This document shows, piece by piece, positions 1 to 8,060 of a stretch of 40,300 nucleotides of DNA. Numbering within the stretch: the first letter of the stretch is position 1; the number at the start of each line of letters is the position of its first letter. Made by a program: the position numbers and the translations under genes. The DNA is from Myxococcales bacterium (GTDB lineage Bacteria > Myxococcota_A > Polyangia > JAHFDS01): assembly GCA_023248855.1 (NCBI GenBank), contig JAHFDS010000020.1, forward strand, positions 1 to 40,300, given 5' to 3'. Below the pieces are notes generated by a model. The model saw only the letters and a list, made by a program, of their open reading frames with translations. It was not told where the DNA came from and searched no databases.

Positions 1-67
1 GCGTCGAGAACGGAAGCTGCACGGTCACGAAACTGACAGTCGCACCAAAAGCTTCGGAGGAAACGCT

Positions 68-571
68 ATGAGCTACTTGGTTCCACAGCGGCCCTCAGTG
101 GACTGCCAACTCGCAGTCGGCACCACGAATCAGAGGAGTATCGGAATGGTCGATAACCGTCCATCCAGGACACACATACTCCGAGCCACGGCATCATTCG
201 CTTGTTCGGCTTGGCTCATAGCGTCGATGGCTATGTCAAGAGGCGAACCACTGATGGTCGCAGGAGCCGTTGCGCTCGTCGTCAGCGGATTTTGGAACGT
301 CATTCTGGCAGGCCTGAGACTAGACCAAGTCTTCTGTCACGATTCGGCGGTCATCCGCAAGGTAGCGCGCAAGCACGGAATTCAGGTGGAATACGATGGG
401 AGCCCGTGCTGGGCCATCGATGCAGCAACTCTGGCAGAGCAGCTCGGCTCCTCTGAAGACGTTATCGAATCGACGATGCGGCGGATGCTGCGAAGTTCGA
501 ACATGGTCACGGACTACGACGAAAGCCGTGGCTTGGTACTCTACTATTTTCGTCGTGGCGTCCAACATTAA
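68..571 (+). CDS. Unknown protein, lower GC, possible membrane segments
   Basis: Encodes 167 residues that I do not recognise. Residues about 40-85 hold two hydrophobic stretches (around FACSAWLIASMAM and MVAGAVALVVSGFWNVILAG) that could be membrane helices. The C-terminal half is soluble and includes a possible small winged-helix-like segment (LAEQLGSSEDVIESTMRRML). The start at 68 has GGAGG seven bases upstream. A second ATG at 146 also has a good AGAGGAG, so a shorter 141-residue form starting MVDNRPSRTH is possible. The base composition is visibly less GC-rich than the phage operons to the right. The gene is convergent with the MarC operon. It may be host DNA flanking a prophage or a cargo gene; nothing here decides. 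Confidence 0.6.
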   Translation: MSYLVPQRPSVDCQLAVGTTNQRSIGMVDNRPSRTHILRATASFACSAWLIASMAMSRGEPLMVAGAVALVVSGFWNVILAGLRLDQVFCHDSAVIRKVARKHGIQVEYDGSPCWAIDAATLAEQLGSSEDVIESTMRRMLRSSNMVTDYDESRGLVLYYFRRGVQH

Positions 572-660
572 TCATTAGTCCACGCAGCATTCTACCGAAG
601 CGGAAGGTGTTGGCCATGATTGTGACTGCGTCCACCGCGCATCAATGCTGCCACGCCCCT

Positions 661-677
661 CGCCGACGGCATCGGCG
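661..677. terminator. Hairpin between convergent genes, possible terminator
   Basis: In the 113-base gap between two convergent genes there is an inverted repeat, CGCCGA at 661-666 and TCGGCG at 672-677, with a five-base loop. It could end the leftward operon. There is no T-tract on either side, so intrinsic termination is only a guess. Confidence 0.3.
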
Positions 678-684
678 TATCCTG

Positions 685-1305
685 TCAGTGCCGGTGCAGT
701 ACCTCTCGCACGCCTGCGATCGTGAACTCGATGGCGAGGGCGGACAGGAGCAGGCCTAGTAGTGGGCCGAGCAGATCGAGCACCCGGCGGGAAAGGCGAG
801 CCTCGATGGCCTGGGCACCTCGGAGCGCAAGCCAGGTGAGCAGCATCGTCACGGCGATCGCGCCGAGGACGGGTAGGCCCCAGATCCAGCCCCGGTTACG
901 CGAGGTCAGGACCATCACGGTGGTGATCGCACCCGGCCCTGCAAGCAGAGGAACGGCCAGTGGGATGAGAGCGATGTCCACCTGGGGTGGCTGTCGCTCG
1001 ATACCAATGGCGGGGCGAGGGCGCGGCGCCAGCATGTCGAGGCTGATGCGCAGGAGGAGGAGGCCGCCGGCGATCTGGAAGCTCCCCAGCGTGATGCCGA
1101 AGAAGCGGAACACCAGGCCCCCTGCCAGCGTGAAGGCGGCCAGCACGAGTCCGGCGGTGACGGCGGCGCGACGAGCAATGGCGCGGCGCTCGGTGGGGCT
1201 CTCGCCCGTCGTCAGGGTCAGGAAGATGGGGACGGCGGCCAGGGGATCCACGATCAGCAGGAGCGCGGGGATCGCCAAGACGCCGCTCATCACCAGGTCC
1301 CACAT
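685..1305 (-). CDS. MarC-family integral membrane protein
   Basis: Encodes 206 residues, the usual size for the MarC/UPF0056 family of six-helix inner-membrane proteins, whose transport substrate is not established. Hydrophobic segments lie near residues 5-30, 48-68, 75-92, 112-130, 143-162 and 180-200. Family hallmarks are visible: an N-terminal VDPLAAVPIFLTLT block, FFGITLGSFQIAGGLLLL, and DIALIPLAVPLLAGPGAITTV. Its start codon overlaps the stop of the upstream gene (TGATG), so translation is probably coupled and the gene belongs to the phage operon rather than to flanking host DNA. A MarC homologue in a phage packaging/replication operon is unexpected. It could alter the host membrane or block a second infection, but no function can be read from the sequence. 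Confidence 0.85.
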   Translation of the reverse strand: MWDLVMSGVLAIPALLLIVDPLAAVPIFLTLTTGESPTERRAIARRAAVTAGLVLAAFTLAGGLVFRFFGITLGSFQIAGGLLLLRISLDMLAPRPRPAIGIERQPPQVDIALIPLAVPLLAGPGAITTVMVLTSRNRGWIWGLPVLGAIAVTMLLTWLALRGAQAIEARLSRRVLDLLGPLLGLLLSALAIEFTIAGVREVLHRH

Positions 1306-1886
1306 CAGCTGCTACGCCCCTTGGGTTCAGTGGCCACGTCGGGGGGCGGTGAGGTCTCCTCGTCACCGCCGTCCGCGATCGGTGGCAGCGCGGTCGCGTC
1401 CTCGATCGTGATGTCGCCGCCCCAGGGATTTCCCATGCGCTCGGCGAGGGCGATGCGGGCCATGAGCTTGCGGGCGCGGGGTGAGAGCAACTCCTCCAGG
1501 CTCTTTTGGCCGTCGGTCGGCGCTGCCTCGGCGGCGCGGTCGAGCAGACCCAGTTGCTGGAGCACGCGACTGCGGTCCTCGGTGAGGCGCCGCACGGACT
1601 CGAACCAGCGATTGGCTGCCTCCGGCTTGCCACCGTCCACGGCCTTCTGGAGCTGCTCACGGGCCTCGCGCTCGAGCCGGTCGAGGTTGTCGAGCAGGCT
1701 GGCGAGCGCCTGTTTGGGCTGGAGGTAGTCGATGTTGTTCGGGTCGACAGCGATGGCGCGCACATCCGCGTCAGCAACCTCGGGCCGGATGCCCAGGTGC
1801 TCCGCGATCTCGCTGGCGAGGACGCCCTCGGCAAGGAGCTGGGCGATGTGTCGCCTGCGGGTCGTGACTTCCGAGCGTTCGCTCAT
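1305..1886 (-). CDS. Helix-turn-helix protein, possible terminase small subunit
   Basis: Encodes 193 residues. The N terminus has a helix-turn-helix-like segment (residues about 8-32, HIAQLLAEGVLASEIAEHLGI). A long helical middle follows (about 50-115, LLDNLDRLEREAREQL then NRWFESVRRLTEDRSRVLQQLGLL), then an acidic, proline-rich tail. An HTH followed by an oligomerising helical part is the plan of many terminase small subunits. The operon also holds the large subunit, though six genes upstream. The start chosen at 1886 has AGAGGAGAA ahead of it and overlaps the previous stop (ATGA); an in-frame extension to 2000 would overlap that gene much further. Terminase small subunit is an inference; a regulatory DNA-binding protein is the alternative. 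Confidence 0.6.
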   Translation of the reverse strand: MSERSEVTTRRRHIAQLLAEGVLASEIAEHLGIRPEVADADVRAIAVDPNNIDYLQPKQALASLLDNLDRLEREAREQLQKAVDGGKPEAANRWFESVRRLTEDRSRVLQQLGLLDRAAEAAPTDGQKSLEELLSPRARKLMARIALAERMGNPWGGDITIEDATALPPIADGGDEETSPPPDVATEPKGRSS

Positions 1887-2485
1887 CGCTGGGTTCTCCT
1901 CTCGCGTAGCGATTTCATCGCGTCGAGCCACCTCGGAGAGCGCCGGAAGCGCGGACGAAACGCGACCCCTTGGCGCCGGAGGACGCGCCAGATGGTCCAC
2001 GGGTGAGCGCGGTAGTGCCGGGCGATGGCCGCAATCGAGTAGCCGGCCAGGTAATCGCGCCGCACCCGCACCCGGTGGGGAGCACGGCGGGCTCGGCGCC
2101 GTCTGCGCGCGGCCGGTGGCGCGGATCGAATGGGTCTTGCCTGCGCACCGTGGGGCCTGGTCCGCTCGTCGCGCAGCTGCGCGTGCAGGCCTGGCATGTG
2201 CCTGCGCATCCAGTCCGACAGGTGGTCCCTCGAGAGCCGGAGCTCGCGAGCCATCTGGGCCAGGCTGAGCAAGCGGCCGCGCAGCAGATGGATCCTGGCG
2301 CGTCGCATCTCGATGGCGAGCCGCTCCCGGCGAGTCGCCTTACGCTGGAAGTGCAGACCTCGCCGGCTGAGCCGGGCGTGCACCGCCTGCACTGTGACCC
2401 CGTACAGCTGCGCGATCTCGGAAGCTGCCGCACCCGCTCGGAACATCCGCGCGATGTCCCCATCCTGCTCGGCAGTCAGCCTCAC
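1883..2485 (-). CDS. Basic DNA-binding protein with three helix-turn-helix segments
   Basis: Encodes 200 residues, very rich in arginine. Three separate HTH-like segments can be picked out: residues about 5-42 (IARMFRAGAAASEIAQLYGV then TVQAVHARL), 72-95 (LSLAQMARELRLSRDHLSDWM) and 142-172 (YLAGYSIAAIARHYRAHPWT then IWRVLRR). The last resembles the resolvase/invertase C-terminal HTH. No catalytic domain is present. It overlaps both neighbours by four bases (ATGA), so it is co-translated with the possible small terminase. It could bind pac/cos DNA, act in regulation, or be a multi-HTH terminase small subunit itself. No exact family can be assigned. Confidence 0.65.
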   Translation of the reverse strand: MRLTAEQDGDIARMFRAGAAASEIAQLYGVTVQAVHARLSRRGLHFQRKATRRERLAIEMRRARIHLLRGRLLSLAQMARELRLSRDHLSDWMRRHMPGLHAQLRDERTRPHGAQARPIRSAPPAARRRRRARRAPHRVRVRRDYLAGYSIAAIARHYRAHPWTIWRVLRRQGVAFRPRFRRSPRWLDAMKSLRERRTQR

Positions 2486-2664
2486 GGCTTCTCTCCGCGA
2501 CGGCTACGCTGGGAGAGTGCCTCGCGCTGGGCGGCCAGCATCGACTCGGCGTGCTTGATGAGCGCCTTGCCGATCCACTCCCCGGCAGTGGCCATGCCAC
2601 GCGCGAGCTGGCAGGCCGCCAGGTACACGACCGCGCCCCAGAAGAGATGCAGGCCGATGGCCAT
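2482..2664 (-). CDS. Small membrane-associated protein
   Basis: Encodes 60 residues. The first about 22 residues (LHLFWGAVVYLAACQLA) form one hydrophobic helix; the remainder is amphipathic and ends in a basic tail. The gene is tightly overlapped by both neighbours (TGATG at the start, ATGA at the end), which supports it being real despite its size. Function unknown. Confidence 0.6.
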   Translation of the reverse strand: MAIGLHLFWGAVVYLAACQLARGMATAGEWIGKALIKHAESMLAAQREALSQRSRRGEKP

Positions 2665-3632
2665 CAGCCCACCTTGGGGGCCGGGGCCTCGTGCCCGTCC
2701 ATGAGCGCGTCCACCGACTCGCGGAGCCCGGGTACACCAGTCGGCCGCCGCACCACGTGCGCGAAGGCGGTGTCGGGCAGGTGGTCGCAGGCAATCTCGC
2801 TCGGGTCGCGGTCGCCCGAGTCAGGCGCGTCCGTGCGCACCAGGCGCCAGACCTGGCCGCCCAACCGCTCGAGGGCCTGCTTCTCGTTCGGGTAGCGCAC
2901 GTCATCGACGACCACGCGTGGTGCCGCCGAACGCAGATACGCGCTTCGCCACAGGTCGATCCACACCGTGGGCGAGATGTGGGCCCGGGCGCCACCGCCC
3001 ACGATCTGCATCACCTCACGGGGGCTGTAGAGACGACGACTGCCCTCGAACAGGGGCGCGAACACGCGCCGCCAGCGCTCCACGAGGTGGGGCGCCTCCA
3101 TGCCGTAGGGCACCGGGGCATCGAAGAAGAGCAGCGCAACGGTCTGCTCTGCGAGCGTCTCCGCGCGCAGGCTGGCCACATCGACGCACGGGGCCTCCTT
3201 GAGGAGGCCATCGGTCTGCATCTCGGTCATGCCAAAGAGACGGGCGCCGATCGCCTCCTTGAAGGGCGCAGCGAAGCGGATGCGCACGAAGCCGTGGTGG
3301 GTCCCCAGGTGCTCGGCCACCGTCGTCTTGCCGTGCCCCTTCTTGCCGTGAAGGCCCACGAGGAGACGCGACGGCCCCAGCTCGGTGCGCGGGCGCCCCT
3401 GGGCGAGCAGCCGCCGGCGCAGGCTCTCGCTGTCCTCCTCCACCTCGACCTGGGCACGCATGCTCGAGCTGGCAGCGTTCGGACAGTTGCACCGCTCGGC
3501 CATCTGGAGCTCGAGGCAGCGGTCATTGGCGAGGAGCCCGCCCTTGCGGGGGCAGAGCACGCAGTTCGCGGGTTCCCACGCCTTGCGTGCGTCCGGGTCC
3601 ACGCTGGCCTGGAGGAACTGCGCCGCCTTCAC
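2664..3632 (-). CDS. Deoxynucleoside monophosphate kinase (dNMP kinase)
   Basis: Encodes 322 residues. Residues 93-104 are a P-loop (GLHGKKGHGKTT). Further on are a KEAIGARLFG segment and, near residues 247-260, VVVDDVRYPNE, a strand-plus-RYPNE signature typical of phage T4 gp1-like dNMP kinases. These phosphorylate dNMPs, including modified ones, to supply dNTP synthesis for phage replication. Unusually, an N-terminal extension of about 85 residues holds a cysteine cluster (C24, C27, C39, C48, C50) that may bind zinc. The start is GTG in a GTGA overlap with the preceding gene. An internal ATG (residue 58) would remove the cysteines, but their orderly spacing suggests the extension is translated. 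Confidence 0.8.
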   Translation of the reverse strand: MKAAQFLQASVDPDARKAWEPANCVLCPRKGGLLANDRCLELQMAERCNCPNAASSSMRAQVEVEEDSESLRRRLLAQGRPRTELGPSRLLVGLHGKKGHGKTTVAEHLGTHHGFVRIRFAAPFKEAIGARLFGMTEMQTDGLLKEAPCVDVASLRAETLAEQTVALLFFDAPVPYGMEAPHLVERWRRVFAPLFEGSRRLYSPREVMQIVGGGARAHISPTVWIDLWRSAYLRSAAPRVVVDDVRYPNEKQALERLGGQVWRLVRTDAPDSGDRDPSEIACDHLPDTAFAHVVRRPTGVPGLRESVDALMDGHEAPAPKVG

Positions 3633-3826
3633 GGCTCGGTCTCCCGCGGGGCGGCGGCCGCGAGCTCGGGGACCAGGGCACGCACGTCCTCGTCGTGGGC
3701 GGCGCGATCACGCACCAGGAAGAACAGCGCGTCCCTGACGTACTGCACTACGGGCCGGTGCTCCTTGCGCGCGATGAGACGCAGCGCCTCGGCGTGGCGG
3801 ACGTCGACCTCGATGGAGATCCTCAT
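3629..3826 (-). CDS. Small ribbon-helix-helix-like protein
   Basis: Encodes 65 residues starting MRISIEVDVRHAEALRLIAR. An N-terminal beta strand followed by two helices is the outline of ribbon-helix-helix DNA-binding proteins (Arc/MetJ type), although similarity is only by pattern. The start at 3826 has GGGAGGG a few bases upstream and overlaps the metallophosphoesterase stop (ATGA). It may be a phage regulator. Confidence 0.55.
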   Translation of the reverse strand: MRISIEVDVRHAEALRLIARKEHRPVVQYVRDALFFLVRDRAAHDEDVRALVPELAAAAPRETEP

Positions 3827-5097
3827 GCTGCCCTCCCTGCCCGGCGCGCACCGTGGCGAAACACGGCGATGCGCGGCCGCATGTCCTCGCGCGTGCGCAG
3901 GAAGACCTTGCGAGTCCACTCGATGCCGTTGGCGGCCGTGATCCCGTGGATGAGCTGGACCGGCGTGTTGGCCTCGACGATGACCTTCGAGAAGGCGTTG
4001 GCTCCGATCCAGTTGCCGTTGACGATGGCGTCGCCCAGGCTCGAGGAGATGGCGGCCTCTGCGTGGAAGTGGCCGATGTGGAGGTAGTTCACCGGCTTCT
4101 GCAGCACCTGCTGGTACTTGCCGACCGCGCGCTGCAGGCCATAGAAGGGCAGCCCACCCCAGCCCTTGATGTCGTCACCGTGGACGAGCAGGTGCGTCCA
4201 GCCCCAGGTCTCGACCACCTGGAACCACGCCTGCGGGAAGTGGCAGATGCAGTTGCCGAGCTTGAGCGCGCCCAGGCGCAGCTCGATGATGTGGTAGAGG
4301 ATGAGGTCCCAGTTGCAGCGGTAGGGCGCCTCGCCGTAGCTGCCCACGCGGCCGTGGTTGCCGCCGACGCCGTAGAGCGTGAACTTCAGGTCGGGGAAGG
4401 TGGCGACGATGCGCGCGAAGGCCTGGGCGAAATCGTTGGCGCCGTGGACGACCTGTTTGTAGACGTCGAAGTCGAGCTCGTAGACCTGACCCTTGAAGAT
4501 GTTGTGGCCCTCGACGATGTCGCCGAGCAGCGCGATCACCACGCCCTCGATCGGGGCGGCCAGGCGCCGCTCGCGGATGGTGGCGGTGACGGTCTCCTCC
4601 CAGCGCGCGAGCTTGGCGAGGAAGATGGTCCAGTCGTGCTGGTTGAGCCCGCCCATCTTCTCGAGCTCGACCTTCGTCCCGAGCTGGACGTCGCTCACCT
4701 CGCACCAGATGAGCTCGGGGCTGCCGGATGAGGCGCGCTCGGGCGGAGGCTCGGGGACCACCTGGAGCACGTCGGGCGCGATCTTGGTGAGCGCGGCGTC
4801 GACCTTCTCGAGGATGATCTCGGTCATGCCCTGGGTGCGCCGCTGCCGGGCCCGGTCCTTGGCCTGGACGCGCGCGTAGAGCTCGTCCCTGGGCGTGAGC
4901 TCGGTACGCTTCTTGTCGACCTTGAGGAAGCTCGCCGGTGTGGGCTCGCCGTGGCGCTTGAAGGCGTTGGTCAGCGAGTCGAGCGTGACCGGCAGGCCGG
5001 TCGCCTTCGCGACGTCTGCGAGCGCGTCGGCGAGCTGGGTGTGGTGCCGGAGCACCTTCTTGGCGGCCACCAGGAGCTTGCGGTTCCAGATCATCAT
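3823..5097 (-). CDS. Phage calcineurin-like metallophosphoesterase
   Basis: Encodes 424 residues. The metallophosphoesterase core follows a ~120-residue N-terminal part: SDVQLG (D136), LLGDIVEGH (GD192-193), GVGGNHGR (246-248), VHGDD (306-308) and HIGHFH (GHFH 342-345). The first motif reads D-x-Q instead of the usual D-x-H, and the third is GNHG rather than GNHD/E, so metal ligation may differ from the classic family. The N-terminal part is helical and basic (residues 20-55 could be a small DNA-binding domain). The gene starts seven bases after the terminase stop. Proteins of this type occur in tailed phages next to replication genes, and a nucleic-acid phosphodiesterase role is likely but not proven. 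Confidence 0.8.
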   Translation of the reverse strand: MMIWNRKLLVAAKKVLRHHTQLADALADVAKATGLPVTLDSLTNAFKRHGEPTPASFLKVDKKRTELTPRDELYARVQAKDRARQRRTQGMTEIILEKVDAALTKIAPDVLQVVPEPPPERASSGSPELIWCEVSDVQLGTKVELEKMGGLNQHDWTIFLAKLARWEETVTATIRERRLAAPIEGVVIALLGDIVEGHNIFKGQVYELDFDVYKQVVHGANDFAQAFARIVATFPDLKFTLYGVGGNHGRVGSYGEAPYRCNWDLILYHIIELRLGALKLGNCICHFPQAWFQVVETWGWTHLLVHGDDIKGWGGLPFYGLQRAVGKYQQVLQKPVNYLHIGHFHAEAAISSSLGDAIVNGNWIGANAFSKVIVEANTPVQLIHGITAANGIEWTRKVFLRTREDMRPRIAVFRHGARRAGRAA

Positions 5098-5104
5098 CGC
5101 GGCC

Positions 5105-6748
5105 TCACGTCAGGACGAACGCCATGCGCTTGGCGAGGCGCTCGGCGGCGAACACCGCGTAGGTCGCGGCATCCAGGAAGTGCGCGTCGCCGCGCGTGTA
5201 GATCCAGTCGTAGGTGTAGTCGCCGGTGTGGATGCGCTTGTGCTCGTCATTGAGCGCCATGCGCTCCCGGCGCTGCCGGATCACCGACGTCATGTGGTCG
5301 CGGAAATGCGCGTACAGGTTCATGGGGCCCATCCGACCCCGGGTGTCCCGGAGGACCTGCTCGTAGCCCTCAGCGGGCGGGATCGCGACGCGCCGGCTCT
5401 GGAACTGCTCGAGCGCGAACTCGATGGCCGTGTACTTGTTGAGCTGCACGAACCACGGCACCTTCGTCATCGCGGTGGCGCGGCGTAGCGGGACCGGTTG
5501 CTTGCGGCGATCGGACCACTGCACCATCTCCTTGGCGTTCGGGTTCCACCAGGAGAGGAAGACCTTGCGCGGAAAGGCGCGCGCGAAGTTCGCGGCCTCG
5601 TTGAAGTTGGGCATCGCGTCGCATACGCAGACGTCGATGTGGTCGCTGGTCATGAGCTCGTGGCAGCGGCGGAAGGGGTCGTCCTCCTCGATCACCTCGA
5701 GCCGGACCAGACGCCGGTGGGTGCCGGTCTGCTGCAGGACGACCAGGTAGTTGAAGCCGGCCATCTGGTCGACGCCCATGCACATGCGTCCCTCGGGCTT
5801 GCCATCGCGTAGGCTCGGCTCGTCCCACGCGATGCCTTCGGTCAGGCACGCGTCGAGCTCGTCGGCCGTGAGCCCGATGTTCTTCGGGTCCACGAACGGG
5901 ACACCGAGCTTGGCGTTGTAGAACTCCTGCTTGTTGTCGGTCTCCTGGAAGGCCTGCCAGATCCGCCGCGGCGCGAGGTACCGCGAGAGCATCTGGTGGA
6001 TGTGGTACCCACGCAGCGCCGAGCCTGGGTTGTGCGGGACGAAGCGGCCGTTCTGCGGGTCGTCGATGCGGTGGCCGCAGCGGGGGCAGCGGTAGTAGCA
6101 ATCCCCACTCGGCGTCACCGCGATGCAGTCGGGGAAGACGTCCGAGAGCACGACCCCGTCCGGGCAGCCGCACCGGGTGTGGAAGTAGTGCTGGTCGCTG
6201 CGCAGGAAGCGCGCGTGGATGTCCGCATTGGGCAGGCCCGCGGTGCTGGCGAAGTACTTCACCTGGTAGGCGGAGTGCGAGACGCGCTCCTCGGCCTGGC
6301 TGATGTCCCGGCTCTCCACGAGCCGGACTTCATCGAACGCGATCACGTCGAGCGGCGTCGAATCCTTGGAGGCGGTGCCGCCGATGTGCTGCAGGTAGAG
6401 CGAGCTCGGCCCGAACTGCTTGAGCGACAGCGTCCCGCCCTCGCGGAGGCGGCCGCGCAAGGGGGCGTTCTCCTCGATGAGCGGGGCCAGGCGGTCCTTC
6501 GAGAGCTTCTCGACGCCTTCCTTGGTGGGGAAGTAGAGGCCCGCCTTGAGCGTGTGGTTCGAGACCCACCAGAGCAGGCGCAGGAGGAGCCAGACTGTGG
6601 CGCCGATCTGCGCGGCCTTGAGGAGCACGATCTCGTCGGAGTCGTCCTCGTAGAGCGGCAGGAGGTAGCGGTGCGCCTTCCAGTCAAACGATCGGCCGTC
6701 GACCCGGAAATCGCTGCGCATGAGCCACTCGAGGAACGGCGCGGCCAC
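5105..6748 (-). CDS. terL: Terminase large subunit (DNA-packaging ATPase/nuclease, GpA-like)
   Basis: Encodes 547 residues. The ATPase half shows a deviant Walker A, KAAQIGAT (residues 44-51), with the lysine at the front as in lambda gpA, and a Walker B DVIAFDE (134-140). ASTAG (167-171) could be the coupling motif. A cysteine cluster (C193, C195, C217, C221, C224) forms a probable zinc finger. The C-terminal nuclease half has candidate metal-binding acidic residues in GVDQ, VCDAMPN and DAATYAVFAA. TerL pumps DNA into proheads and cuts it. The start is GTG, one base after the helicase stop; an internal ATG at 6721 would lose nine residues. Its position inside a replication operon, with no portal or capsid gene next to it, is unusual. 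Confidence 0.9.
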   Translation of the reverse strand: MAAPFLEWLMRSDFRVDGRSFDWKAHRYLLPLYEDDSDEIVLLKAAQIGATVWLLLRLLWWVSNHTLKAGLYFPTKEGVEKLSKDRLAPLIEENAPLRGRLREGGTLSLKQFGPSSLYLQHIGGTASKDSTPLDVIAFDEVRLVESRDISQAEERVSHSAYQVKYFASTAGLPNADIHARFLRSDQHYFHTRCGCPDGVVLSDVFPDCIAVTPSGDCYYRCPRCGHRIDDPQNGRFVPHNPGSALRGYHIHQMLSRYLAPRRIWQAFQETDNKQEFYNAKLGVPFVDPKNIGLTADELDACLTEGIAWDEPSLRDGKPEGRMCMGVDQMAGFNYLVVLQQTGTHRRLVRLEVIEEDDPFRRCHELMTSDHIDVCVCDAMPNFNEAANFARAFPRKVFLSWWNPNAKEMVQWSDRRKQPVPLRRATAMTKVPWFVQLNKYTAIEFALEQFQSRRVAIPPAEGYEQVLRDTRGRMGPMNLYAHFRDHMTSVIRQRRERMALNDEHKRIHTGDYTYDWIYTRGDAHFLDAATYAVFAAERLAKRMAFVLT

Positions 6749-6749
6749 G

Positions 6750-8060
6750 TCAGGTCCCCGTTCCGGGGCGCGCGAAGCACATGCGCGCGAAGTCGGTCTC
6801 GATGTGGACGATGCGGCCCTTGCGCTCCGAGCGATTCTTCGCGAGGAAGAGCCGCATCTGCGGCGGGTCCATCTGCTCCTCTTCCTGCGTCTGGCAGAGC
6901 GCGATGACGACGTCGGCGATCATCGCCTTGTCGAAGCTCTCGGAGAGGTCCTCGAGGCCGACCACCTCCTTCTTGAGCGCGGAGCGGTTGGCCTGCGTGG
7001 CGGTCCAGACCGGGCAGTCGAGCTCCACGGCTAGGCCGCGGATCTGCTCGAAGGTGGTCGCGAGCTCGTGGCGCCGCTCGTTGTAGCGGGCCTCTGGCTT
7101 GAGGAGGTCGCCGTAGTCGATGACGACGAGGTCGGGACGAAAGCCGGTCGCCGCCAGCTGCTCGAGGTGGGCGTGGATCATCTGCACGGTGGCGGCGTGC
7201 GGGGCCCATTGCTTGATGATGAGCGCGTCGCCAAACGTCTCGTGCAGGCGCGAGAGCTTGAGCGCGACGTCCTCGGCGTGCTCCTCGAGCTCGCTCATGC
7301 GAAGCCCGGTCCAGCCGGCGTCCGCGCGTGCGGCCACCGCGGTGGCGGACATCTCGAGCGTGTAGAAGGCGACACGGGCGCCGCTGACGAGCGCGCGCCG
7401 CGCAAATGAGAGCAGCGCGATGCTCTTGCCGCGGTTCGTGGGGGCGAGGACCAGGCCCATCTCGCCGGCGGACAGGCCGCCGCGGAAGAGCAGCGCGTCG
7501 AGCTCTGGCACCCCGGTCGGGAAGACGCGGCACAGGGAGTCGTCGTGGGCGCCCATCAGGCGCGCGCGGGCGTCGCGGAAGTAGTGCAGCCCGAGGTCGA
7601 GGTCCCGCAACCCCGAGTCGAGCGCCTTGGACAGCAGGCGCCGGATCTCGTGCCAGTTGCCCTTGGGCATGAGCGTCAGCGACTCGTCGAGCGCCTTGCG
7701 CAGGCTCTGGAACACGATGAAGTCCGAGACCTGCTCGAGCACGTACGCGCGCTCGCCCGGCAGCGCCGCGGTCTCGAGGCCCGCGATGAGATCGACATGG
7801 CCGGGGATGTCGTCGCGGCCGAGGTCTCCCGCGTCCACCGCCCGCCGGAGACGCTCGAGCAGGATCGGCATCGTGAGAGGGCCACCGTAGTCCTCGAGGT
7901 GATCGCGCATCGCGTGGTAGACGAAGGCGCACGCCGGGACGTCGAAGTGGTCGGGGCGCAGCCCGTGGACGACGCGCGACAGCGCGATTGCGTCCTGGAA
8001 CAGGACCCGCGCGATGAGCGCCTGGAACCGCGCATCGAACCCGAGCGTCGGCGCGCTCAT
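6750..8060 (-). CDS. DnaB-like replicative helicase
   Basis: Encodes 436 residues, near the DnaB family length. Residues about 8-130 resemble the helical DnaB N-terminal domain. The RecA-like motor follows: Walker A APTNRGKS (206-213), an FYTLEMS segment (232-238), Walker B DLVVIDYGDLL, TATQANR (the sensor/H3 motif), and a late KNR. It unwinds DNA at the replication fork as a hexameric ring. The start at 8060 was chosen because ATGA overlaps the previous stop; the upstream in-frame extension reads as low-complexity arginine-rich shadow sequence. No primase or polymerase gene is in the window, so it may work with host enzymes or with genes outside. Confidence 0.88.
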   Translation of the reverse strand: MSAPTLGFDARFQALIARVLFQDAIALSRVVHGLRPDHFDVPACAFVYHAMRDHLEDYGGPLTMPILLERLRRAVDAGDLGRDDIPGHVDLIAGLETAALPGERAYVLEQVSDFIVFQSLRKALDESLTLMPKGNWHEIRRLLSKALDSGLRDLDLGLHYFRDARARLMGAHDDSLCRVFPTGVPELDALLFRGGLSAGEMGLVLAPTNRGKSIALLSFARRALVSGARVAFYTLEMSATAVAARADAGWTGLRMSELEEHAEDVALKLSRLHETFGDALIIKQWAPHAATVQMIHAHLEQLAATGFRPDLVVIDYGDLLKPEARYNERRHELATTFEQIRGLAVELDCPVWTATQANRSALKKEVVGLEDLSESFDKAMIADVVIALCQTQEEEQMDPPQMRLFLAKNRSERKGRIVHIETDFARMCFARPGTGT

